This document shows, in pieces, positions 33,741 to 42,400 of a DNA stretch of 64,000 bases. This stretch comes from Mesorhizobium sp. dw_380 (lineage in GTDB: Bacteria > Pseudomonadota > Alphaproteobacteria > Rhizobiales > Rhizobiaceae), in the NCBI RefSeq assembly GCF_018588885.1, contig NZ_JAFFIW010000022.1, forward strand, positions 37,438 to 101,437, read 5' to 3'. Below the pieces are notes generated by a model, which was not told where the DNA came from, did no database searches, and worked only from the letters and a program-made list of their open reading frames with translations. The position numbers and the translations under genes were made by a program. Every line of letters begins with the position of its first letter. Position 1 is the first letter of the stretch.

Positions 33741-34427
33741 CTATTCCGCGACTGCCGTTGCACCGATGCCGCCTCCTTCATCGACCGATTCAGCGATCGC
33801 CGCACGCACCAGCGCAGCAGCCGCCCATTGCGCGACCGACATCGTCCGGCGGCTGTCCAGCCCCCAGATATCCTTGAGCACGATCAGCACCTCGACGCCG
33901 AAGATCAGCGACAGCGCCTGTGCCAGCCGCTTGAAGTCGCGCGGCGGCATGCGACCCTTGAGTGGGGCGATCGCCTCCTTCAGCAAGTCGACGCGATGAC
34001 CGCGCGTGAAGGCCGGCTCGCCACCCAAAGTGCCAGCCTGACGCCTCGCCCACTGATCGAGCGACAGCTTCAGCGCCGCCTTGAACGTCGCCTCGAAGGC
34101 CTCGATGCGCGGGATGGCCGTGTCGAACAGTTCGGCGACCCGGCGCCCGGCATCCGCCGAGGTCGATCGCCAGGTCAGGATCGGCCCCAGCCCCTCATCG
34201 ACGACGGCCTGCACCAGTGCCGCCTGGCTGGGGAAATAGCGATAGGCGGTGGCGCGGGAAACTTCCGCCGCTTCCGCCACCTCGCTGACCGACGGCGTGA
34301 CGCCCGCCTGCATCAACCGCGTCGCCGTCTCCAGCATCAGCCGTTTTGTGCGTGCGCGCGGACCGCGCTCGGCTCTCTCACCGAGGTCATCGCTCGCGGC
34401 GGCGGCTTGTTGACGTGAGACATCCAT
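33741..34427 (-). CDS. TetR-family transcriptional regulator
   Basis: This 228-aa regulator has an N-terminal helix-turn-helix (about residues 27-75: VSEVAEAAEVSRATAYRYFPSQAALVQAVV) and an all-helical C-terminal ligand domain. It is divergent from the Tm-1-like gene with only about 50 nt between the starts, so it is probably that operon's regulator. The start codon region contains GACATccATGTC (34418-34429), a small palindrome that could be part of an autoregulatory site. Confidence 0.88.
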   Translation of the reverse strand: MDVSRQQAAAASDDLGERAERGPRARTKRLMLETATRLMQAGVTPSVSEVAEAAEVSRATAYRYFPSQAALVQAVVDEGLGPILTWRSTSADAGRRVAELFDTAIPRIEAFEATFKAALKLSLDQWARRQAGTLGGEPAFTRGHRVDLLKEAIAPLKGRMPPRDFKRLAQALSLIFGVEVLIVLKDIWGLDSRRTMSVAQWAAAALVRAAIAESVDEGGGIGATAVAE

Positions 34428-34478
34428 GTCAGTACGATACGCGCGTCTCAAAAATTTGCAATGGCCTGGGAACGCCCC

Positions 34479-35675
34479 ATGAAGCGCATCTATGTCGTGG
34501 GCACCGCCGACACCAAGGGCGAGGAACTCGCCTTCCTGGCCGACGCGATCGCCGCCACCGGCGCCGCAGTTTCCCGTATCGACGTCGGAACGCGCGACGC
34601 GACAGTCCTCGCCGACGTCACCGCGAAGGAAATTGCCAGCCATCATCCTGCCGGCGGCACAGCCGTGCTCGGCGGCAATGACCGTGGCGCCGCGGTCGCG
34701 GCGATGGGCCTCGCCTTCACCCGCTTCGTCCAGACGCGCGGCGACATTGCCGCAATCATTGGCATTGGTGGTGGTGGCGGCACCTCGATCATCACCTCAG
34801 GCATGCGCGCGCTGCCGCTCGGCCTGCCCAAGATCATGGTCTCGACGCTCGCCTCCGGCGACACGTCCGCCTATGTCGACGTTTCCGACATCATCATGAT
34901 GCCATCGGTGACAGACATGGCCGGGCTGAACCGGCTCTCCCGCGTCGTGCTGCACAATGCCGCCCAGGCGATATCGGGCATGGCGGCGAGGCCAGCGCCA
35001 GCTCCCGACGGCAAGCCATCGATCGGGCTCACAATGTTCGGCGTCACCACGCCTTGCGTGACCGCCATCGCCGACCAGCTTCGCTCCGCATATGACTGCA
35101 TGGTCTTCCACGCCACCGGCACCGGCGGCCGCACCATGGAGAAACTGGCCGACAGTGGCCTGCTATCCGGGATCATCGACATAACCACGACCGAAGTCTG
35201 CGACCTCCTGTTCGGCGGCGTGCTGCCGGCAACGCAGGACCGTTTCGGCACGATCGCCCGCACCGGCCTGCCATATGTCGGCTCGGTCGGCGCGCTCGAC
35301 ATGGTCAATTTCTGGGCACCGGCGACCATTCCGGAACACCATCGCGGAAGGCTGTTCTACGAACACAACCCGAACGTCACGCTGATGCGCACCACAGCGG
35401 ACGAATGCCGTGCGATCGGCGAATGGATCGGCACCAGGCTCGCCACCTGCGACGGGCCGCTGCATTTTCTGATCCCGGAAAAGGGCGTCTCCGCGCTCGA
35501 CATTGAAGGCGGCGCCTTCTTCGATCCGGAGGCCGACGCCGTCCTGTTCGAAGCCATCGAGCGCGCCATCAAGCCGAGCGCGACGCGCCGCGTTACCCGC
35601 CTGCCTCTGCACATCAACGACCCCGAATTCGCCAAGGCCGCGGTCGCTGCCTTTCTTGATATCGCCAGACAGTGA
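34479..35675 (+). CDS. Tm-1-like ATP-binding domain protein (UPF0261)
   Basis: This 398-aa protein of the UPF0261 family corresponds to the N-terminal half of the tomato Tm-1 virus-resistance protein. It has an N-terminal Rossmann-like start (IYVVGTADTKGEELAFLADAI), a glycine-rich IIGIGGGGGTSII segment typical of its nucleotide-binding site, and a second half beginning IGLTMFGVTTPCVTAI. The bacterial function is not established. It starts at MKRIYVVG, preceded by GGGAACG. The next gene, 10 nt on, encodes the match to the other Tm-1 half. Confidence 0.9.
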   Translation: MKRIYVVGTADTKGEELAFLADAIAATGAAVSRIDVGTRDATVLADVTAKEIASHHPAGGTAVLGGNDRGAAVAAMGLAFTRFVQTRGDIAAIIGIGGGGGTSIITSGMRALPLGLPKIMVSTLASGDTSAYVDVSDIIMMPSVTDMAGLNRLSRVVLHNAAQAISGMAARPAPAPDGKPSIGLTMFGVTTPCVTAIADQLRSAYDCMVFHATGTGGRTMEKLADSGLLSGIIDITTTEVCDLLFGGVLPATQDRFGTIARTGLPYVGSVGALDMVNFWAPATIPEHHRGRLFYEHNPNVTLMRTTADECRAIGEWIGTRLATCDGPLHFLIPEKGVSALDIEGGAFFDPEADAVLFEAIERAIKPSATRRVTRLPLHINDPEFAKAAVAAFLDIARQ

Positions 35676-35685
35676 GATCCAGGAC

Positions 35686-36552
35686 ATGCCAGCAATACCG
35701 CGCAAGGACATATTGAAGAAATTCCGGGGAATGATCGACAAAGGCGTGCCGATCGTCGGCGGCGGCGCCGGCACCGGGCTCTCTGCCAAGGCCGAGGAGG
35801 CCGGCGGCATCGATCTCATCATCATCTACAATTCCGGCCGCTATCGCATGGCCGGACGCGGCTCGGCCGCCGGCCTGCTCGCCTATGGCAACGCCAACGA
35901 GATCGTCAAGGAAATGGCCTACGAGGTGTTACCGGTGGTCAGACACACGCCCGTGCTGGCCGGCGTCAACGGCACTGATCCCTTCGTCATCATGCCGCTG
36001 CTCCTCGCCGAACTGAAGACGATGGGCTTTTCCGGCGTGCAGAACTTTCCAAGCATCGGCCTGTTCGACGGCACCATGCGGCAGAGCTTCGAGGAAACGG
36101 GCATGGGTTTTGGACTCGAGGTCGACATGATCGCCGAGGCGCACAAGCTCGACCTGCTGACCACGCCCTATGTCTTCAACCCGGACGAGGCCCGCGCCAT
36201 GACCAAGGCCGGCGCCGACATCGTCGTCGCCCATATGGGCGTGACGACGGGGGGCTCGATCGGTGCCACCTCGGCCAAGTCACTCGACGATTGCGTGGTC
36301 GAGATCGACGCCATCGCCGAAGCGGCGCGCTCGGTGCGCAAGGACGTCATCCTGCTTTGCCACGGCGGCCCGATCTCGATGCCGGATGACGCGCGCTACA
36401 TTCTGGACCGATGCAAGGGCCTGCATGGTTTCTATGGCGCAAGCTCGATGGAGCGGCTGCCGGCGGAAGCTGCGATCGCCAGGCAGACAGCCGATTTCAA
36501 GGCCGTCACGCTTGGCCGCGAAAAAACAGCTGCGAAGAAAAAGAAGGGGTGA
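35686..36552 (+). CDS. TIM-barrel (PEP hydrolase-like) protein, Tm-1 C-terminal partner
   Basis: This 288-aa protein is of the phosphoenolpyruvate hydrolase-like/TIM-barrel signal transduction family. Visible blocks are PIVGGGAGTGLSAKAEEAGGIDLI, NSGRYRMAGRGSAAGLLAYGNAN and MGVTTGGSIGA, as in isocitrate-lyase-like barrels. It ends in a lysine-rich tail (AAKKKKG). It is encoded 10 nt after the Tm-1-like gene and is the counterpart of the C-terminal region of plant Tm-1. A role in C-C or C-P bond chemistry is possible but not shown. Confidence 0.88.
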   Translation: MPAIPRKDILKKFRGMIDKGVPIVGGGAGTGLSAKAEEAGGIDLIIIYNSGRYRMAGRGSAAGLLAYGNANEIVKEMAYEVLPVVRHTPVLAGVNGTDPFVIMPLLLAELKTMGFSGVQNFPSIGLFDGTMRQSFEETGMGFGLEVDMIAEAHKLDLLTTPYVFNPDEARAMTKAGADIVVAHMGVTTGGSIGATSAKSLDDCVVEIDAIAEAARSVRKDVILLCHGGPISMPDDARYILDRCKGLHGFYGASSMERLPAEAAIARQTADFKAVTLGREKTAAKKKKG

Positions 36553-36557
36553 GAGAG

Positions 36558-36977
36558 ATGACCGACAAGAGCAAGGTGTTTGTCTATCCGAAGGACGTCA
36601 GCGCCTTCTGTTTCGACTGGGGAAAATTGTCGCTGACGGTCGCTCCGGAAGTGAACGGCGCCACCCGCTTTTCCGGCGGCGTCGTCGACCTGCCCTCCGG
36701 CAAGGGTCACACGCGCCACAATCATCCCGGCGCCGAGGAAATCATCTTCGTCATCTCGGGCCACGGCGAGCAGATGGTCGAGGACGAGAAGGGCAATCCG
36801 GTGGTCGAGAAGGTCGGCCCCGGCTGCACCATCTACGTGCCGGAGAGCCGCTTCCATTCGACGCTGAACACGGGCGACGGACCGATGCAGCTTTTCGTCG
36901 TTTACTCGCCCGCAGGGCCCGAACTGGTGTTGCGGGAGCTGCCGGATTTCAGGCTGCTGCCGGCGGGTGGGAAATAG
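36558..36977 (+). CDS. Cupin-domain protein
   Basis: This 139-aa single-domain cupin has motif 1 ligands His54 and His56 and a glutamate at 60 or 61 (RHNHPGAEE) and motif 2 histidine in ESRFHSTLN. It is probably a metal-dependent isomerase, dioxygenase or small sensor. It starts 6 nt after the TIM-barrel gene with GAGAGAG as ribosome binding site, completing a three-gene unit (Tm-1-like, barrel, cupin). No particular substrate is suggested. Confidence 0.87.
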   Translation: MTDKSKVFVYPKDVSAFCFDWGKLSLTVAPEVNGATRFSGGVVDLPSGKGHTRHNHPGAEEIIFVISGHGEQMVEDEKGNPVVEKVGPGCTIYVPESRFHSTLNTGDGPMQLFVVYSPAGPELVLRELPDFRLLPAGGK

Positions 36978-36994
36978 CTTTCTTGGGCAGTGCC

Positions 36995-37132
36995 GCCCCT
37001 CATTGTCCTGCCGGACATTTCTCCCCGTAAAACGGGGAGAAAGACGCTGTCATCGACGCTTTCGCCGATCGCCGGAACTGCTCCCTTCTCACCGTTCTAC
37101 GGGGAGAAGGTGCCGGCAGGCGGATGAGGGGC
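36995..37132. repeat. Intergenic palindromic repeat (TCTCCCCGT type)
   Basis: GCCCCTCAT (36995-37003) and ATGAGGGGC (37124-37132) are perfect outer arms. Inside, CTGCCGGAC/GTGCCGGCAG and TTCTCCCCGT/ACGGGGAGAA also pair. The copy lies between the cupin gene and the convergent peptidase gene and is related in design to the three longer palindromes of the window. Confidence 0.75.
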
Positions 37133-37150
37133 AGCGCCAACCTTGGGGTT

Positions 37151-38341
37151 CTATGAAATCCCACCCCTATTCCACCCGCGTCCCCTATCGCCAAACATCA
37201 CATACCCCACGTCGGTAACAGCAAGCGTATCCTCCAGCTTGATGAAGCCGCGCGTCGGATGGAGCATGGTCGTCTCGACCGACAGCACCATGTTCTTTTC
37301 CAGCGGCTTGGCCGCATAGGTGCCTTCATAGGTGACCGGATGGTTCGTCATCAGGAACGGCGCCTCATGCGTGATCAGGCCCATGCCATGGGCGAAGAAA
37401 TCCGTGTAGGACGCGACCTTGGATGTCTTCAGAACGCCCTCGGCATGAGAAATCATGTCGCCGCCCAGCGTGCCCGCCTTGACCTTTGAGAACGCCGCCT
37501 GCTGCACCGTCTCGACCTCGGCGAGCAGATCCTCGAGTTCGGCATCCGGTTCTCCCAGAATGCCCATGCGGCAGAGGTCGCCGATATAGCCGCGATAATT
37601 GCCTCCGGAATCGATCGACAGCACCTCGCCCTTCCTCCACGCCTGCGGTGAAGCGGCGCGATTGTGGCTGGAGCCCAGCGTGAGCAGGCAATATTCGAAA
37701 TGCGCGCCGCGATTGGTCTCCTCGCGCCGCAGCTGTTCGATCATCTCGCTCTTGGTCGTGCCCTCGTGCGCCCATTGGATCGTTGCCAGCATGGAATCGG
37801 TGATCAGTTCGGAAGCGATACGCAGCTTCTCCAGCTCCGCATCGGTCTTGATGGCGCGCATGCGCTCCAGCATGTCGGTCGCATCGATCAGCTTGGCGTC
37901 CGGCAGCGCCTTGCGGATCAGCGTATAGGCATCTGATGGCAGGAAACCAGGTTCGATGCCGATGCGCGCGCCCGCCTTGCCGATCTTCTGCAGATGCTCG
38001 ACGGCGAGGTTGGCGGCATCCAGCGTGCCCCAGCAGGCGGCGTGCAGGGTCGGCGTCCAGAACGGATGGTTCTGGTGCTCGCCGCCTTCCATGCGGTTGC
38101 CGATATAGGCCGCGTGGTCCGGTCCGCCTTTTTCGTAGACGACAACAGGCAGATAGCGGCTGTGACCGATCGCATCCATGGCGGCGAAGAAGATGAATTT
38201 GTAGCCGCCCAGCAGATATTGCGTGTTGTGCTTGGATGTTGCGAGCAGCACATCGATGCCGGCCTCCTCCATCAGCCGGTCGACCCTTGCCTGGTCGAAC
38301 GGGATGTTGCCGACGGCACTCTTGCCTGGCGCAATGTTCAT
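37151..38341 (-). CDS. M24-family Xaa-Pro peptidase/creatinase-like protein
   Basis: This 396-aa two-domain pita-bread hydrolase has all five metal ligands in context: Asp in LSIDSGG, Asp in GYIGDLCR, His in FAHGMGLITHEAP, Glu in LSVETTM and Glu in IKLEDTL. It is thus likely an active dinuclear peptidase for Xaa-Pro or related amide bonds. It is divergent from a Dpp/Opp-type importer and so may process the imported peptide. A degenerate FadR-type box lies about 90 nt upstream. Confidence 0.9.
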   Translation of the reverse strand: MNIAPGKSAVGNIPFDQARVDRLMEEAGIDVLLATSKHNTQYLLGGYKFIFFAAMDAIGHSRYLPVVVYEKGGPDHAAYIGNRMEGGEHQNHPFWTPTLHAACWGTLDAANLAVEHLQKIGKAGARIGIEPGFLPSDAYTLIRKALPDAKLIDATDMLERMRAIKTDAELEKLRIASELITDSMLATIQWAHEGTTKSEMIEQLRREETNRGAHFEYCLLTLGSSHNRAASPQAWRKGEVLSIDSGGNYRGYIGDLCRMGILGEPDAELEDLLAEVETVQQAAFSKVKAGTLGGDMISHAEGVLKTSKVASYTDFFAHGMGLITHEAPFLMTNHPVTYEGTYAAKPLEKNMVLSVETTMLHPTRGFIKLEDTLAVTDVGYVMFGDRGRGWNRGGIS

Positions 38342-38714
38342 CTCTCTCTCCCTGAATTGCCTGGGATCAGCGGCTGTTCAGCTCCCGATCCCCTAGCCGT
38401 GGATCAAATCTGCACCATTTTGCCCAGCCTGGTCTAGCCAGAAATCCGCAAATGACAGCGCTGGATGGTCACCGACTTGTCATCCAATGCTTATCCGCCA
38501 AATCTGGTCCGACCAGACCGACGAATTGGACCCTTTCTTCCGAACTGGTCCAGCGGACGAAAATTTCAAAGCCAAGCAAGGATGCGCCAATTCCGTCTCT
38601 GGCGAAACCCTCGGCAAGGCTCATAATCGCCGCTGCATGGATGCAGGCGGGTTCGCCAGCGTTCGAGGGGTGTTGGCGCGCCCGGCCGGGCCGCGGAGAG
38701 GACGGAGTTCGATC
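38342..38714. promoter_or_regulatory. Divergent promoter region, M24 peptidase/peptide importer
   Basis: This 373-nt gene-free stretch carries TGGTCTAGCCA (38430-38440) near the peptidase start and the strong palindrome at 38503-38517 toward the importer start. The layout mirrors the region 18761-19159, with one box per divergent transcript. No RNA gene was seen. Confidence 0.55.
38503..38517. promoter_or_regulatory. FadR/GntR-type operator box 5
   Basis: TCTGGT-CCG-ACCAGA is a perfect 6-bp inverted repeat matching TnGTnnnACnA, very like the E. coli FadR operator. It lies about 200 nt upstream of the peptide-binding protein start. A one-mismatch relative (TGGTCTAGCCA) lies at 38430-38440. 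Confidence 0.65.
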
Positions 38715-40325
38715 ATGTCAGGTTTCACGATTTCCAGACGCAAGATGCTTGCCGGCTCGGCGATGCTGCTGGCCTCCACCGCCATGCCGATATCAGGCTG
38801 GGCGCAGACACCGAAGAAGGGGGGACGGCTGGTGCTCGCCGCCGATTCCGAACCGCGCAACCTCAACCCGGCGATCGTCGCCTCCAACGGCGTCTTCTTC
38901 ATCTCCAGCAAGATCGTCGAGACGCTCGCCGAAGCGTCCTTCGATGGCAAGGACGGGCTTGCGCCGCGGCTGGCGGTGAGCTGGGAAGGCGCCCCCGACG
39001 GCCTCTCCGCGACATTCAAGCTGCGCGACGGCGTCAAATGGCATGACGGCAAGCCGTTCACTTCGGCCGACGTCGCCTTCTCGGCCTTGCATATCTGGAA
39101 GCCGCTGCAAAATCTCGGCCGCACCGTCTTCAAGGACCTCGCCGCCGTCGACACCCCCGACGATCTCACCGCAGTCTTCAAATTCGCCAAGCCGACGCCG
39201 TTCCAGCTGATCCGCAACGCGCTGCCGGCGCTGAGCAGCGTCGTGCCGAAGCACATCTACGAGGTCGGCAAGATCGAGGACAATCCGGCCAACAACGCGC
39301 CAATCGGCACCGGGCCGTTCAAATTCGACGAATACAAGCCCGGCCAGTATTACCGGCTGACTAAGAACACCGATTACTGGGGCAAGGACGAGCCCTATCT
39401 CGACGAGATCATCTACCAGGTGCTGCCCGACCGCACGTCCGCGGCGAGCGCACTCGAAGCCGGGGAAATCCAGCTCGCCGCCTTCTCAGCTGTGCCGTTG
39501 GCCGATCTCGACCGCATCTCCAAAGTGCCTGGCCTGAAGGTGATCACCAAGGGCTACGAAGGGCTGACCTACCAGCTCGTCGTCGAGATCAACCATCGCC
39601 GCAAGGAGCTTGCCGATCTCAAGGTGCGCCAGGCCATTGCCCATGCCATCGATAAGGATTTCGTCGTCAAGACGGTATTCCTCGGCTACGCCGCCACCGC
39701 CACCGGCCCGGTGCCGAAGAACGACCCGCAGTTCTACACAGCCAACGTGCCGACCTATCCGTTCGACGTCGCCAAGGCCAACGCGCTGCTCGACGAGGCG
39801 GGTTACAAGAAGGGTGCCGACGGCAAGCGCTTTTCGCTCAAGCTCCTGCCGGCGCCATATTTCAACGAGACCAAGCAATTCGGCGACTATCTGCGCCAGG
39901 CGCTGGCCGCCATCGGCATCGACGCCCAGCTGGTCAACAACGACTCGGCCGCGCATATCAAGGCGGTCTACACCGACCACGCCTTCGACCTCGCGGTTGG
40001 CCCACCGGTATTCCGCGGCGACCCGGCGATCTCGACCACTATTCTGATGCAAAGCGGCATTCCCGACGGCGTGCCCTTCTCCAACCAGGGCGGCTACAAG
40101 AACGACGCGCTCGATGCGCTGATCACCAAGGCCTCCGAAACGCTCGACACATCGGCCCGCACCGATCTCTACAAGGAATTCCAGAAGGAGGTCGCCGCCG
40201 ACCTGCCGCTGATCAACGTCGCCGAATGGAGCTTCATCAGCGTCGCCCGTGACACGGTCGGCAACATCGCCAACAATCCGCGCTGGGCGGTCTCGAACTG
40301 GGCGGACACCTATCTGGAATCGTGA
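38715..40325 (+). CDS. Dpp/Opp-type ABC transporter substrate-binding protein
   Basis: This 536-aa family 5 (peptide/nickel) binding protein has an N-terminal twin-arginine signal (ISRRKMLAGSAMLLAS, cleaved near GWA-QT). The mature start GGRLVLAADSEPRNLNPAI and the pattern WEGAPDGLSATFKLRDGVKWHDGKPFTSADV are standard. GGAG at 38704 supports the start. It may bind peptides, opines or amides; the neighbouring M24 peptidase suggests a peptide-like ligand. A palindromic repeat separates it from the permease genes. Confidence 0.92.
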   Translation: MSGFTISRRKMLAGSAMLLASTAMPISGWAQTPKKGGRLVLAADSEPRNLNPAIVASNGVFFISSKIVETLAEASFDGKDGLAPRLAVSWEGAPDGLSATFKLRDGVKWHDGKPFTSADVAFSALHIWKPLQNLGRTVFKDLAAVDTPDDLTAVFKFAKPTPFQLIRNALPALSSVVPKHIYEVGKIEDNPANNAPIGTGPFKFDEYKPGQYYRLTKNTDYWGKDEPYLDEIIYQVLPDRTSAASALEAGEIQLAAFSAVPLADLDRISKVPGLKVITKGYEGLTYQLVVEINHRRKELADLKVRQAIAHAIDKDFVVKTVFLGYAATATGPVPKNDPQFYTANVPTYPFDVAKANALLDEAGYKKGADGKRFSLKLLPAPYFNETKQFGDYLRQALAAIGIDAQLVNNDSAAHIKAVYTDHAFDLAVGPPVFRGDPAISTTILMQSGIPDGVPFSNQGGYKNDALDALITKASETLDTSARTDLYKEFQKEVAADLPLINVAEWSFISVARDTVGNIANNPRWAVSNWADTYLES

Positions 40326-40380
40326 CACATTTGCGCGGATGAGAATTCGCGGAATTGTCATGAGCATAGCGTTCTACGAG

Positions 40381-40538
40381 GCCCCCCTCTGTCCTGCCGG
40401 ACATCTCCCCCTCAAGGAGGGAGATTGGCTGGCAGCACCGTCGGCTGATTTTCTTGCGGCGTCGAAGGTTGGCGAAACCATAGATGACTTCCGATCTCCC
40501 CCCTTGAGGGGGAGATGTCCGGCAGGACAGAGGGGGGC
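40381..40538. repeat. Long palindromic repeat, copy B (binding protein-permease gap)
   Basis: The left arm (from 40381, GCCCCCCTCTGTCCTGCCGG) and right arm (ending at 40538, CCGGCAGGACAGAGGGGGGC) are almost perfect reverse complements. They enclose a loop with GGCGAAACCATAGATGAC. It is 158 bp in total and nearly identical in the arms to copy C (42633-42789). It sits between the stop of the binding-protein gene and the first permease gene. Confidence 0.93.
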
Positions 40539-40586
40539 ACACGCGCGCGACGTTTCTGTTCGTCGTCGCGCGCTGCCGACGCCCCC

Positions 40587-41573
40587 ATGACCCGCGCCCT
40601 CGCCCTTCTCCGCCGTCGCCTCGTCGGCAGCGTCTTCGTGCTGCTGATCGTCGTCATCGGCACCTTCCTGCTGCTCGAGGCGGCGCCGGGCGACGCGGTC
40701 GACGCCTATATTGTCTCGACCGGCGGCGATGCCGGCATGATCGAGCTGCTGCGTCATCGCTGGGGCCTCGACCAGTCGGAACTGGCGCGGCTCGCCAACT
40801 ATCTCTGGGCGCTGCTGCATCTCGATCTCGGCCAGTCGGTGACCTTCTCCAGGCCGATCCGCGACGTCATCCTCGAGCGCCTGCCCAACACGCTGCTCCT
40901 GATGGTCAGCGCCACAGCACTATCCTTCGGGCTCGGCTCGGCACTTGGCATCTATGCCGGCGCGCGCCCCGGCAGCTTGCGCGACCGCTTCCTGTCGATC
41001 GGCTCGCTGGCGCTCTACGCCGTGCCGGGCTTCTGGCTCGGCCTGGCGCTGATCATCGTCTTTGCCGTCGGCCTGCGTTGGCTGCCGATCGGCGGTATCG
41101 AAACCCTGGCCTCCGACAAGACCGGCCTCGACCGCGCCGCCGACATCGGCATCCATCTCGTCCTGCCGGTTTCCGCCCTCGGCTTCATCTATCTGGCGCT
41201 CTATCTGCGTATGATGCGCGCCGGCATGGCCGAGGTCTGGCGGCAGGATTTCGTGCTCGCCGTCCGCGCCAGAGGGCTTTCGCGCCGCCGCATCGTGCTC
41301 GCCCATGTCGCCCGCAACGCGCTGCTGCCGCTGGTCACCATGCTCGGCCTGCAATCGGCGCAGATGCTGGGGGGCAGCGTCGTCATCGAGAGCGTCTTTT
41401 CCGTGCCCGGCCTCGGCCGGCTGGCGCAGGAAGCGGTGGCTTCGCGCGACACACCCCTGCTGCTCGGCATCATCTTGGTCAGCGCCGTGCTGGTCATCGC
41501 CATCAACCTGCTCGTCGACATCGCCTATGCGTTCCTCGATCCGCGCGTCGGCGCCAGCGAGGCCGGTGCATGA
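40587..41573 (+). CDS. Dpp/Opp-type ABC transporter permease (DppB-like)
   Basis: This 328-aa permease has a helix at about residues 10-32, APGDAVDAY in the first periplasmic loop and the transport domain from about 95. The EAA loop is RARGLSRRRIVLAHVARNALLP and the C-terminus (LLVDIAYAFLDPRV) is typical for DppB. The start at 40587 was chosen because an upstream in-frame ATG (40515) lies inside the palindromic repeat. Its stop overlaps the next permease gene by 4 nt. Confidence 0.92.
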   Translation: MTRALALLRRRLVGSVFVLLIVVIGTFLLLEAAPGDAVDAYIVSTGGDAGMIELLRHRWGLDQSELARLANYLWALLHLDLGQSVTFSRPIRDVILERLPNTLLLMVSATALSFGLGSALGIYAGARPGSLRDRFLSIGSLALYAVPGFWLGLALIIVFAVGLRWLPIGGIETLASDKTGLDRAADIGIHLVLPVSALGFIYLALYLRMMRAGMAEVWRQDFVLAVRARGLSRRRIVLAHVARNALLPLVTMLGLQSAQMLGGSVVIESVFSVPGLGRLAQEAVASRDTPLLLGIILVSAVLVIAINLLVDIAYAFLDPRVGASEAGA

Positions 41574-42400
41574 TCCCGCTGCGTCGTTTTCTGCACACGC
41601 CGGAGGCGATTGCTGGCGCCATCCTCCTGACGGCACTGTTCGCCATGGCGCTGTCGGCGTCGCTGCTGTTCCCAGGCGACCCACAAGCCATTGCCGGGCC
41701 GGCGCTGTTGCCACCCTTCCAGGATTGGTCGCTGCCGCTCGGCACCGACCGGCTCGGCCGCGACGTGCTGGCCGAACTGTTCCACGGCGCCCGCACCTCG
41801 CTGGCCGTCGGCCTCGCGGCGGCAGCGGCTGCACTTGCTGTCGGTGCAGTGGTCGGCACGCTGGCAGGCTTTGCCGGCGGTCTTGTCGACGAGATGCTGA
41901 TGCGCACAACCGACGCCTTCCAGACGGTGCCGAGCTTCCTGCTGGCGCTGGCCTTCGTAAGCGTCGTTGGCCCGTCACTCGGCGTCGTCGTGATCGCCAT
42001 CGCGCTCGGCACCTGGACCGGCCCGGCTCGAGTTGCCCGCGCGGAAGTCCTCTCCATTCGCGAGCGCGATTATGTCGCCAGCGCCCGCGCCGTCGGCATG
42101 CATCCGCTCGAAATCGCATTTCGCGAGGTGCTGCCCAATGCGTTGCCTCCGGTATTGGCGATGTCTTCGGTGATCGTCGCGGCCGCGATCCTCACCGAAG
42201 CTGCTCTGTCATTCCTCGGCCTCGGCGACCCCAACCGGGTCACCTGGGGCGGCATGATATCGGAAGGCCGCGCCGTCCTGCGCACTGCGCCCTTCCTGTC
42301 GATCGTCCCGGGTATCGCGCTGGTACTGACCGTGCTCGGCATCTATCTCGCCGGCGAAGGCATCGTCGAGACCACAGCCGTCAGGAGAGGCCTGTCGTGA
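41570..42400 (+). CDS. Dpp/Opp-type ABC transporter permease (DppC-like)
   Basis: This 276-aa permease has the DppC hallmark PLGTDRLGRDVLAELFHGARTSLAVG after the first helix and the EAA loop SARAVGMHPLEIAFREVLPNALPP. SFLGLGDPNRVTWGGM near the end is also characteristic. Its ATG is in the DppB stop and its stop overlaps the GTG of the ATPase gene by 4 nt, giving tight coupling. Confidence 0.93.
   Translation: MIPLRRFLHTPEAIAGAILLTALFAMALSASLLFPGDPQAIAGPALLPPFQDWSLPLGTDRLGRDVLAELFHGARTSLAVGLAAAAAALAVGAVVGTLAGFAGGLVDEMLMRTTDAFQTVPSFLLALAFVSVVGPSLGVVVIAIALGTWTGPARVARAEVLSIRERDYVASARAVGMHPLEIAFREVLPNALPPVLAMSSVIVAAAILTEAALSFLGLGDPNRVTWGGMISEGRAVLRTAPFLSIVPGIALVLTVLGIYLAGEGIVETTAVRRGLS

Noticed and set aside
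40515..40586. Longer N-terminus for the DppB-like permease starting at 40515
   Set aside because: The added residues (MSGRTEGGTRARR) derive from the palindromic repeat; unlike the ATPase case nothing downstream requires them.
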